From Gloeopeniophorella convolvens (Eukaryota > Basidiomycota > Agaricomycetes > Russulales): 20,294 nt of DNA. Numbering within the stretch: position 1 is the first letter of the stretch; each line of letters opens with the position of its first letter. The translations under genes were made by a program, and so were the position numbers. The stretch spans positions 1-20,294 of the forward strand of contig WTXD01000182.1 in the NCBI GenBank assembly GCA_022496205.1, read 5' to 3'. The notes beneath the pieces were generated by a model. The model saw only the letters and a list, made by a program, of their open reading frames with translations. It did no database searches and was not told the origin of the DNA. This document shows positions 10,034-18,311 of this stretch, one piece after another.

Positions 10034-10430
10034 GCTCTTTGTTGTCTTCGAGGGCAATCGTGGAACCCCGTGTACAGTTCGCCCCGCTTAGGACTAGCCT
10101 CAGGCTCCCTCACGCTCGGTGCTTCTGGACTTTATGCATATCCTCGCGCGCTCTTCACATCTACGAGAGTAGAGGATGTCCGCGGGACGCCATCGTTGCT
10201 GGCGCGCGCAGGGGGGAGGCCAATCAGCTGGGGTTCACCCCTCGATGTACTCTACAGTGCTTTTGCCAGTAGCCCGGGGGGCCTCCGCGCGCACTTTACG
10301 GACTAGGTGCTCGGGTGAACGAGGCGCACTCCTTCAGCGGTGAGTCACGAGCGTCGTGCGAGTCGACAATCGGAACATAGTGCTCAGAGTATAATCGATC
10401 TTGTGTGTAAGAAAAAATATATCACTAGGC

Positions 10431-11259
10431 TTACATGGCTTCTGCGACGGGACACTGGTCCAGCCCTGCCCGCAGCGACAGATAATCGACGACCTGCGCG
10501 AACTGCATCTGCCCCAACACCGGGACGACCCACCCCGGCTCATCCAGCCCCTCAGGATGCAGCGGACAGCACGGCCGCACGTGACGCACGCCGCTGTTCT
10601 CCCCCACATAGGCCTCCTGCGCGCGCGCCAGCGCCCGCTCCAGCTCCTTCGTGACCAGCCCCTGCGCCTCCTCGGCCCCCGCGCACGCCGCGCGCCGCAC
10701 GTCCACGACGACGTTGTCGGCGTACGCGGCGCGGCGCACGCGCGGCGCGCCGAGCACGGCGTGCCGCCAGGCGCGGCACACGGCGGCGAGCGGCGGGGCG
10801 GGAAGGCCGGCGTGCGTCGAGATGAGGTCGAGGACGCGAGGCGGGAGGCGGTGGACGGCGGCGGGGGTGGCGGGCTGCCAGCGCGGTGTTCGAGGGTGGT
10901 CAGGCTCGGGGCGGTGCCAGTGGGGAGAGCCCGGGGGTGCGCACCTGCTCCGAGGGTGCGGCCCTAGAGGACTGGCCCGCCGGTGTGGGCTCGCGCGCGC
11001 CGCTGCGCTTGGCCCGCTTGCTGCCCCTCGCGGGGCCTCCTTGGGGCGGCGGGGGGCCGGACGCGTATATTATAGTCGGGATCACGGCGGCGCCGGGCGA
11101 CGCGGCCAGGAGCTCCTGCAGCCGGGCCTGGATGACGCCGCGCGCGGCGAGGTCGCGGACCTGGTCCTGGACCGAGAGGTTCCCGTCGTTCGGCGGCATC
11201 TCGAGGAGGGGGTAGACGGTCACGGACCACTGCCCGTCGGGTGCGGGCGGCGGGGGCAT
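10431..11259 (-). CDS. F-box-like protein of unknown target, 2 exons
   Basis: Exon 1 is 11259-10945 and exon 2 is 10874-10431. They are joined in phase 0 across a 70-nt intron with donor GTGCGC, a CTGACC branch-like site and acceptor TGGCAG, giving about 252 residues ending at TAA. Exon 1 begins MPPPPAPDGQW, has a helical stretch around VQDQVRDLAARGVIQARLQE, and a basic patch GSKRAKRSG. Exon 2 has LPPRVLDLISTHAG...LAAVCRAWRHAV at about residues 115-145, the pattern of a short F-box (LPxxVLDLI...VCRAWR). If correct, it would connect a substrate to an SCF ubiquitin ligase through Skp1. The C-terminal half, which would bind substrate, matches nothing I recognise and has no WD or LRR repeats. It lies 362 bp downstream of the DNA glycosylase on the same strand. 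Confidence 0.68.
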
Positions 11260-11621
11260 TTGTGGGGACTTGTTGGGTTGTTAAGTTACTAAGTGGTGGG
11301 GGTATGTCTTTCTTGGAGTGTGGTGTCGGGCGCGGGGTCGGCTTATAAGGTGCGGAGGCGACACAGGTTCCACATCGTGTTTGCGGCAGACACTCGGCGG
11401 AGCTGAAAGCAGTTGTAGGATTATAAGACACTTGGGTTGGTAACATGTGGGGCTGCGCTCTGCCGTGAGTGAGGCCACAGTGAGAGGCTAGGCGTGGCAA
11501 TTACGACGTGGGGTATGATAGTTGTACGGTGCGCGCGCAAACCATCGCTCGTGATGACGCGTGGGGTATCTGAACATGCAACGTCAACCCAAGGACAAAC
11601 CGCGCATCTGTCCGCTCGCAC
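11260..11621. other. Intergenic region between F-box-like and glycosylase genes
   Basis: These 362 bp separate two genes on the - strand. They hold the 3' UTR of the glycosylase and the promoter of the F-box-like gene (TATA-like site at 11342-11347). Nothing else is seen. Confidence 0.55.
11342..11347 (-). promoter_or_regulatory. TATA-like box of the F-box-like gene
   Basis: TATAAG on the - strand lies about 83 bp upstream of the ATG at 11259, a normal distance for a fungal TATA element and short 5' UTR. Confidence 0.45.
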
Positions 11622-13318
11622 CTATTGCTCATCCTTCACATCGGGCAAAGGAAGGGCCACGATCTGCATAGCCCGCGTGTCCAGCGTCCCGTCTTTGACG
11701 CGCGCAAGGTCCTCCCTGAGCGCCCTGAACAGCACAACCTTGTCGTCGCGCTGCACCACGCGTCAATCAAGTGCTCCACCTAGGCGCCCATGAATACTAC
11801 TACAATGCACGCGCACCTGGTGGCTTACGACGCGCCCCGACGTGCTGGGGAACACGCAGAATAGCGTCTCGCGGACGCTCGTCGCCTAGATTTAACAAAA
11901 ATATCAGTTGCAGGAGATCACTCGAAAGATAGACGCCCGCCCGACTCTACTTACGCGTACGCCCGGCACCGCGTCGTGCAGCGCCTTGTACGGCTGCAGC
12001 CCATACGCAAAGGCCGGCGCCGCGGCTTTCGCCTTTGCAGCAGACGTGCGACCGCGCCTGGCCTTGGGCCGCGACGTCGACATCGACGGGGGCAGACCCG
12101 CTCCGAGGTCCGCCGCAGGTCCTTCCTCAACCTTGATAGCCGCATGTTCCTGCGCCGGCACCAAAGAAGCGCCGGCCTCCGCCTCGGAAACGCGCGCGAG
12201 CGCGCTAGAGCTCCCCAGTGGCCCCCGCGCGCCTCCGCCTCCATTTCCGCGCGCGCCAGCAGTGGTGCGCAGCGCGCGCTCGACGTGCAGCCATATGCCC
12301 TTGCCGACGAAGCACAGCACGCGCGGGCGCAGGCGCGCGAGCTTCGCGAGCAGCACCGGCACGCCGTCGACCATGTCCTGCGCCGAGAGCTCCGCCTCTG
12401 CGGCCGACGGGCGCGCGACGAGGTTCGTCTGCGGCGCGCGCGCGCGCACGTTAGGCAAGATCATTCGGGTGGAGTGGGGAGCGGACGCACGAGTCCGAGG
12501 TTGTACTGCGCGGGGAGCGTGTGGTCTTCGGATGCGGGGAGCAGCCGCGGTGTAAATCCTGCGCGAGCGGCGCGGCGGCCGTGCGTGGTATCAGAGATGC
12601 GGGCGAGTGCGCGCGCGCAGGGGCAGAACGCACCGGAGAGGTGCAGGCAGTGCCAGAAGTGGTTCGTCGGGTTCGCGTAGTGGTGCCCGCGCACGGCCGA
12701 CATGTGCCCCGGGCTTTCAGAGCGCGGGTCGGGACGGTGCGGAAGGGAGGCGTTGGAGTCAGCGCTGGCGGCATCGCCCGCACGCATGATGGCATGGCAT
12801 GCGCACGCACTTGATGCCGCAGAAGAGCACTGCAGCAGCGCACGCGTCAGCCGCCGGGGTGATTTCCGGAGGGGAAGGGGAGGGAGGGGCGCACCGTCCA
12901 GGTCCTCCGCCACATGGTCGGACAGCCCGCTGAGGTGGGCGTACGTCTCTGGGGGCGCATAGCCCCGCGCCTTGTGCTTGTGCTTCTTCGGCGAGGGCGT
13001 TCCGCTGCCACTGCGCGTGGGTGCCTCCTTCCGTTTGCGCGAGACCGCCGTGGCGGGTGGGAACACCCTGCCCTTGTCGTCTTCCTCCTCCTTCACCGCG
13101 AAGCGCCACTCGGCGGCGTCGAGCGACGACCCGGCGTGCGCGCGCGCGGACGGGGTGCGTGTCCGGGAAGAGCGGCGGAGGGCAGGCGGCGCGGGGTCGA
13201 GCGCAAAGCGGGCGAGAGCGCCGTCGAAGGACGGCGGCCTGTCGCTGTTCGCGGGATCTGGTTCTTCTTCCATCTTTTTCGTGGGGCGCGGAGAGTGTTT
13301 CAACTCCAACATGAGCAT
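11622..13318 (-). CDS. TDG: G/T(U)-mismatch-specific thymine/uracil DNA glycosylase (TDG/Mug family), 7 exons
   Basis: Nuclear base-excision repair enzyme that removes T or U mispaired with G. Exons (- strand): 13318-12895, 12829-12811, 12713-12634, 12558-12491, 12428-11955, 11885-11817, 11750-11622, giving 420 residues. Exon 2 is only 19 nt and supplies the catalytic motif: VLFCGINPG spans residues 142-150, with the catalytic Asn at 148. Also visible are GHHYANPTNHFW (158-169), DHTLPAQYNLGLTN (186-199), RPRVLCFVGKGIW, FAYGLQPYKALH and the second active-site motif FPSTSGR (367-373). The N-terminus is disordered, with a basic NLS-like stretch (SRKRK... PKKHKHK). A low-complexity insert of about 80 residues (about 251-333) splits the fold. 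The start could also be ATG 13312 or 13273. Donor 11954 (GTAAGT) was chosen over the in-frame alternative 11960, which would remove two residues. Two SUMO-consensus sites are present. I am very sure of the family and fairly sure of all joins. Confidence 0.93.
12811..12829 (-). other. 19-nt micro-exon encoding the glycosylase active-site motif
   Basis: It is flanked by CTGCTGCAG on the 5' side and GTGCGT on the 3' side. It supplies two bases of a Val codon, then LFCGI, then two bases of the catalytic Asn codon. Both flanking introns (65 and 97 nt) interrupt the motif, and skipping the exon would delete the active site and shift the frame by one. Confidence 0.9.
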
Positions 13319-14054
13319 GTGCTGGCCGTCGCACGACAAGACGCGGGGCGCCTCGCGATGACAGGAACATTAGAGTTAGGCAGGTGCGGGCCGGCGTCCG
13401 GAGCACTGCTTTGATTTCGAGATCGACCGCGACGGTCTCGAAAGACGCCCAGGGCGTCCGCGTCAGGCTCGTCGCTGGGCATCGTCGCAAAGTGCAGATG
13501 CACCGCCTGCGCGCGTTGGGCCAACAACACTTGTCATCATTCTCCGCGCTCCTCGCCCCCATCATCGCCAAACCGGTTATGGCACGCGAAATCTTCGCTG
13601 TCGCTCCTCGTGGACGACGCTGGCGCCAACAACGACTTCCTCAGGCGGCCTGCGGCCGCACAAGCAGCGCCGGCCTGCCGTGCGCCGCGTCACACACCCT
13701 GACCCCGCCGCTTCATCTCTGCACCATTGCGCGTGCGCCCATTCATTCGTCTGCACTTACAGGGAAGGTGCGAAGGCATGTCGAGATGTGCGTACGTACG
13801 TACGTGCGCCCGGGTGTGCTCTGATTGCCGGTGCTATCAGGATCATTGGATGGCTGCGCTGTCTGGCATGGCGTCCAGCTCTGGCGCACGTACTATATCT
13901 ACCCTGGCCCGCCGCATCAGCCCCGGGCTCCAGCTCCTGCTCCCTGCCCTCGACCACTCCATCCCGCCCCCGATCCCATATAACACCCGTCCTTCCAAGT
14001 TCACCCATCCTATTGTCTTACCCTACCCGCATCCACATAATCGTAACCGTCGCC
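13319..14054. other. Divergent intergenic region
   Basis: Promoter space for the glycosylase (- strand) and the small gene at 14055 (+ strand). It contains a GTAC-type microsatellite (13791-13805) and a weak TATA-like sequence CATATAACA (about 13977-13985), about 75 bp before ATG 14055. Open frames here have no recognisable domain. Confidence 0.5.
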
Positions 14055-14470
14055 ATGTCCTCCGCCTCGTCCGCCTCCGCCTCTGTCTCCCGCCGCCAGC
14101 GCCGCAACGCCGTCTCGCGCTCCGAAGAGGCCGAGTGGGACGCCCCCGCACCAGGCCCCGCGCCCTGGCGCGACGACCAGCTCATCTGCCCGCTCGCCCC
14201 GGTGCCCCCCTCCCCGCGCCCGTGCGCCCACTCAGGTACACCATCCGCCTCTCCCACGACTGTGCCACGGACGCGCGCTGATGTCTCGCTGCAGACGCGG
14301 AGGACCTGCAGACCGTGCTCGCGCGCTTCACGTTCCCCGCGCCCGCGCGGAAGCACCGCCGCTCCGGCGAGGCCGTCGGGCGCTCCCCGGGCGGCAGTCC
14401 GCCGGGCACGCCGGTGGGGGGTGCGCGGTGCGCGCACTGCGAGCGGGCGCATGCGCACGGCAGCGCATAA
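14055..14470 (+). CDS. Small hypothetical protein, 118 residues, 2 exons
   Basis: Exon 1 is 14055-14235 and exon 2 is 14295-14470 (TAA). The 59-nt intron has donor GTACAC, branch GCTGATG and acceptor CGCTGCAG, and the join keeps frame. The N-terminus is Ser/Ala-rich then basic (MSSASSASASVSRRQRRNA). Next come a Pro-rich middle with WRDDQLICPLAPVPP, a conserved-looking AEDLQTVLARFTFPAPARKHRR, and a C-terminus with CAHCERAHAHG. The Cys-X2-Cys and His residues there could suggest metal binding, but no full zinc-finger pattern is present. I do not recognise the family. Intron quality and codon bias argue that it is real. It is divergent to the glycosylase and convergent with the next gene. Confidence 0.7.
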
Positions 14471-14817
14471 ACAAAACGCGCTTCGACAAAACTATTCTAG
14501 ATCTGGGGGTGGGTGGGAACGCCGCCACCCCCCTGTATGGCTGGGTGTATTCATTCCTTATCGGGCACATGGTGGACAGAGGGGGCAGTCGTCGTATCTT
14601 AGAGGGTTCGGCCCACAGTAATTAGCAACAACGGACAGCACTGTAGTGTACATGTACAAGAATCCGCCGGGTAATGGCCCTAGTCGTAATAATCGTCTCT
14701 GGACAACCAATAATAATCGCTGAACATCAACATCACAACATCAGAATCAGATCGGCTGTGCTGGATGTAAGGCTGCGCGCACTTTTTCGCGGAGCCCCGG
14801 GGCAGGGGCCCTGCGCT
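14471..14817. other. Intergenic region between convergent genes
   Basis: 347 bp that should contain both 3' UTRs. An AT-rich patch (about 14690-14755, TAATAATAATCG-like) may serve 3'-end formation. Nothing else is seen. Confidence 0.5.
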
Positions 14818-15939
14818 CTACAACGCCCCGCCGCGGTTCGCGAGGAACGCGCCCATGTCGCGCTTGCCGTTGCGCGCGCCCCCGCCAATACCAGGGCTCG
14901 GGAAGCCCGCCGCGAGCCCCTCGATGCCCGCGGTATGCACCCCCAAGCCGTGCGGAAACCCCTCAAACTCGCGCGGCGGCAGCACCAGCTGCGCGTCGGG
15001 GAACTGCCCCGCGACGGGCGACGCGAGGCTCGGCGACTGCGACGCGGACGGCGACGAGCGCGAGCGGCGCGACGACGACCCGGACGACTTGGACTTGGCC
15101 TTTTTGCGCGGCGCCGGCACGGGCTGCGGCTGCTGCGCGAGGTGGTGCTGGCCGTACGCCTGCGGGTGCGGGTGCGGGTGCGACTGCTGCCCCGAGGTCT
15201 GCGAGAGCGACGCGGACGTGCGCGAGCGCGAGTCGGACCCGCGCCCAGAGTCGGACCCGCCCGGCGCCCGCCGCGTGTACGCCCCCGCGCCAAAGTCGTC
15301 ATCCTCCTCCTCGTCCGCCTCGCCGCCCCCGTCCGCGTAGTCGCGGTACGGCCCCGGCGCGTACGGCGGCGGGACGCGCGCGCCGCCGCCGCTGCCGCTC
15401 CCCGGAAAGCCCTCAAACTCCGCCTCGCCGCCGTCGGGGGCGCCGCGCTCCAGCGCGAGCGCGAGCGCGGCGCGCTTCGTCTCCCGCCGCGAGCGCCGGC
15501 GTGCGCGCCGCGCTGCGCGCGCGGCTTCTTCCTCTGCGTGCGCCGTCGCGCGCGACTGGATCGCGGCCGAGTCGAGCGGCGCGGCGTCCGAGTCGAGGGT
15601 CGTGCTCGACGCGAGCGCACGCGGGCGGTGCTGCCGCCGCCGCTGCGCGCTGTCATCGTCGTCGTCGTCGTCGTCGGGGAGGTGGATCGGCGGGCGCCCG
15701 AAGAGGTCCCAGCCAAAGAGGCGTATGTGCTTGCCGAAGCGCGCGCGTTGGCGCCGCGGGGTGCCGGGGTTGGAGTGCAGCGAGAGCGTCTCGGCGTCGG
15801 TGCTTGGCAGTGTGAGGCCGCTGGCGGAGTCTGCGAGGAGGTTGGCGAGGTCGGGGTGGGTGGGCGGGGCGGGGCGGAGGCAGGCGAGGCAGGGCGCTGC
15901 GAGGGCGCGCAGGGAGTCTGACCAGGAGAAGGACTCCAT
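14818..15939 (-). CDS. Hypothetical acidic/Ser-rich protein, 373 residues, intronless
   Basis: Single open frame from ATG 15939 to TAG at 14818. The frame stays open upstream but without an earlier ATG, so 15939 is chosen. The N-terminus MESFSWSDSLRALAAPCLACLRP has a CLAC pair that could be S-acylated (inference). An ordered-looking segment, GKHIRLFGWDLFGRPPIHLP (about 69-88), is followed by eight Asp residues (89-96). Then come a long basic helical stretch (AEEEAARAARRARRRSRRETKR), Gly/Pro-rich and acidic segments, a His/Gln-rich stretch, a Ser/Lys-rich basic region (RKKAKSKSSGSSSRR), and a C-terminus of LGVHTAGIEGLAAGFPSPGIGG and RDMGAFLANRGGAL. No domain is recognised. The short non-repetitive blocks at the N- and C-termini are the parts most likely to be conserved. 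Confidence 0.78.
   Translation of the reverse strand: MESFSWSDSLRALAAPCLACLRPAPPTHPDLANLLADSASGLTLPSTDAETLSLHSNPGTPRRQRARFGKHIRLFGWDLFGRPPIHLPDDDDDDDDSAQRRRQHRPRALASSTTLDSDAAPLDSAAIQSRATAHAEEEAARAARRARRRSRRETKRAALALALERGAPDGGEAEFEGFPGSGSGGGARVPPPYAPGPYRDYADGGGEADEEEDDDFGAGAYTRRAPGGSDSGRGSDSRSRTSASLSQTSGQQSHPHPHPQAYGQHHLAQQPQPVPAPRKKAKSKSSGSSSRRSRSSPSASQSPSLASPVAGQFPDAQLVLPPREFEGFPHGLGVHTAGIEGLAAGFPSPGIGGGARNGKRDMGAFLANRGGAL
15652..15675 (-). repeat. Trinucleotide repeat encoding Asp8
   Basis: Eight consecutive GAC/GAT codons inside the 14818-15939 gene; seven are GAC, so the tract is a near-pure microsatellite and may vary in length. Confidence 0.8.
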
Positions 15940-15951
15940 GTGAGGGTATCG

Positions 15952-15975
15952 GTGCAAGTGCAAGTGCAAGTGCAA
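15952..15975. repeat. Hexanucleotide tandem repeat (GTGCAA)4
   Basis: Four perfect 6-bp units lie 12-36 nt upstream of the ATG at 15939, in the 5' UTR of the - strand gene. Confidence 0.85.
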
Positions 15976-17593
15976 GTTGAAGGGTCGAGGCTGCGACGCC
16001 GACGGATGGGGGCATTTCTGCACGTGACGTCTTCTCTAAGGGCAGATTTTCAAATTTCACATGATCAGACCCCGGCCGGCCAGAGTTTGGTTGACGACTG
16101 CCGTCGTTTGCTCTCGTCGTCGCCGTCGGCCGCCTTGCGCTGCGCGGCCACCTGGGCGACCTCGAGACACCGCGTTGGCCATTTCGCGTGTTTACTCTGA
16201 CGACTCTACTCAGTCATTTTCTCTGGAATCGCTTGGTCGTCCACTCGAGTGTTCACTGAGCTTTAGCTCCCACCCGTTCCTCTTTTCCGTCCCTGATCAC
16301 ACCCTGATCGTGATGACATGGGCCTGCCTGAATCAACCGGAAACAGAATATCTGCTCTATGGCTGGGATGCGGCCGAGGTGCCTGATGGCTCCTGATGCT
16401 CCCGGTGTCGCTCATGTGCAAATTACTGGCTTTCGACTGGCAGCGGCTCTCGTAGCGCCTTCGGACCCCACCTCTACAGTCTATAGCTAGTTGCCACACA
16501 TTTGACACAGGCTAGGTTAGCTAGAAGGATGGAAGCGCCCAGGTTTGCGGGAGGAGACAGGTGATCGAGGACATCCTGGTGCGTGCACGACGACTGCACT
16601 GTTTATCGTCCTCCTAGGTTGCACATTCGCAGATAAGCTACGCGAAATCTCTCACTTTTCGTTAACTTGACGCTCTTATCAAGTCTCCTGGATCCATGAT
16701 CAGCGTCTCACAATGCGCAAGCAAGGCCATCCCTGCTCATGTGGGCCTGTCACCTACGGTTCTGTCAGTCTCCAGTATTCGGCGATTTCATGTGTTCTTC
16801 CCAGTTTAGGCATCCGCCGGCTCAAAGTTTGATGCTTGCTCCTCTGTCTACGCAAATTTGACAGCGGGAATGAAGCAGCGCGACTTTTCCAGCGGTGATA
16901 CCGGGCCATCCCCCTGCTTTCTTCTGTCCCTGGACTTCTCGATCACGTACGGCCGACACGTTGTTCCCCACGCTTCCCCGAGTGGCGCTGCTCAAGCGCC
17001 CGCTGCAAGACAAACCTAAACGTTGGATCGGGAGAATGATCTGGCGCCGCTCGTGCGCAGGGGCCACGAGTCGAACTCTGTCTATGAAACCGTCCCACAA
17101 GAACTTTTGTCGTTCTCCCTGGCGCTGCTTATGTCCGCCGATACCGCTTTTACCATAAGAAGTCGCCGGAGTGCGGGGCAGTCGCTGACTCGAATCGGGA
17201 GCTCGCGGCCGTAGAGCGGTGCTGTAGGCGCCTCCAGTCTGGACGCATGTTTCCGATCCTCGTCCCATGCGCACAGGCCGGCGCCAAGTCTCATTATGAG
17301 TATGTCTTTGTCGGCTGCCTGCTCGGTTACTGCTCGAGTTCTTTGGTCGGCGCCGGGTATGGAGACTGGGGTGCAGGCGCGTCTGCATTTCTTTCTGGAA
17401 TCATTAGCGTGTACCTCGGGGTACAGAACCACAGCTGTGGTAGCACGTTTGTCCGATGTCTACTTCTCCCTAACAATGAACCCTCGCTGTCCTTGGGGCT
17501 TCTGCGTTTTTGCATCCTGTATGACAGAACGTGGCGTTTCTCTCTAGGCGCACGGCTGACGGTGCGTGACACTGGGATGGCGTTTCTTGGGGT

Positions 17594-17600
17594 TATAAAA
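17594..17600 (+). promoter_or_regulatory. TATA box of the 17683 gene
   Basis: TATAAAA, followed by G, lies 89 bp before ATG 17683. This canonical element fits a strongly or conditionally expressed fungal gene. Confidence 0.7.
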
Positions 17601-17682
17601 GTTTGGCTTCACGGGAGCCTTTCGTAGCAACACATCTGTTTAGCCCACTTTGTCTCTCGCTCTCAACACGCTCACCATCGCG

Positions 17683-18311
17683 ATGTCCTCTCACATCCAG
17701 TCTACCACCATCAAGGCCAAGGCCGACGACGGCATCTGGGTCGACAACCCCGAATGGCCCGAAGGCGCCTACTTCGGCCCCTCAAGAACTACTCCGTCGA
17801 CACGCGCATCGTGCGCGTCCCGCGCGGCAAGGCCCTCGTCTCCGCCTCCATCCAACACACCATCGCCCCGGGCCCCGAGGACCGCATGACCTGGGCGCTC
17901 GGCGCCGCGATCAAGGACAACAGCGCGCAGCTCGAGGCCGTGCGCTGCGCGCCCCCCGCGCGGAGCGCCTACTTCCCCAGCGCAGGCGGGATGTCCGACA
18001 TCTACGCGGACGCGGCGCCCGTCGTCTGCCCGGACGGCGCGGCTGTCATCGGCGTGTACTTCTGGAGGAAGGGCGGCAACCGCGTCGCGCCGGGCCTGCG
18101 CGTCCGCGACGCGGCCACTGGCGTGGAGCGCGACGTCGAGAACCACGAGATGGGCGAGTATCTCCCCGGACAGGGCGGGAGCGGGGAGCGGTATGCCGAC
18201 ACGGAGTGGGTCCAGCGGCCGCCGCTGGGGGTCTTCCGCCCGACGGAGCTGGCTGGCGTTCGACTCTACGCGAAGGGAAATAAGATCGCGCCTATGATCC
18301 TGTTCCGGTGA
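17683..18311 (+). CDS. Intronless protein of unknown family, about 209 residues, one apparent 1-nt deletion
   Basis: The frame from ATG 17683 reads MSSHIQSTTIKAKADDGIWVDNPEWPEGAYFGP. It then switches at the C run near 17778-17782 into the frame that reads KNYSVDTRIVRVPRG and continues to TGA at 18309-18311. One more C in that run would give a single ORF of 210 codons; no intron fits. Downstream segments include SIQHTIAPGPEDRMTWALGAAIKD, DIYADAAPVVCPDGAAVIGVYFWRKGGNRV and PTELAGVRLYAKGNKIAPMILFR. Alternating hydrophobic residues suggest a beta-rich fold (inference). There is no signal peptide, so it is likely cytoplasmic. I do not recognise the family. A TATA box 89 bp upstream and strong GC3 bias support a real, expressed gene. 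Confidence 0.75.

Larger units (their letters stand above)
8602..10430. other. Gene-poor stretch with orphan intron signatures
   Basis: No long frame with the local GC3-rich codon pattern. Two well-formed intron signatures (9076-9160 and 9974-10033) hint at spliced transcripts or gene relics. Open frames here, such as 9773-10306, start at GTG and have no recognisable domain. The 3' UTRs of the DUF6535 gene and of the F-box-like gene should extend into the two ends. Confidence 0.5.
15940..17682. other. Gene-poor stretch between divergent genes
   Basis: 1.7 kb of lower-GC sequence with promoter elements at both ends: a hexanucleotide repeat next to the - strand gene and a TATA box before the + strand gene. 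Open frames such as 16822-17388 (- strand) and 17247-17627 (+ strand) lack GC3 bias and domains, and the latter overlaps the TATA box. Nothing else is supported. Confidence 0.55.

Noticed and set aside
10039..10076. FVVFEG-like reading after the orphan intron, faintly like a thymidylate kinase N-terminus
   Set aside because: The P-loop Lys-Ser/Thr is missing and the frame stops within 20 residues; the match is too short.
13791..13805. CGTACGTACGTACGT tract as a possible functional palindrome
   Set aside because: A short simple tetranucleotide repeat, most likely a microsatellite; no further support.
17247..17627. 126-codon + strand frame with hydrophobic stretches
   Set aside because: No ATG-based homology or GC3 bias, and it overlaps the TATA box of the next gene.
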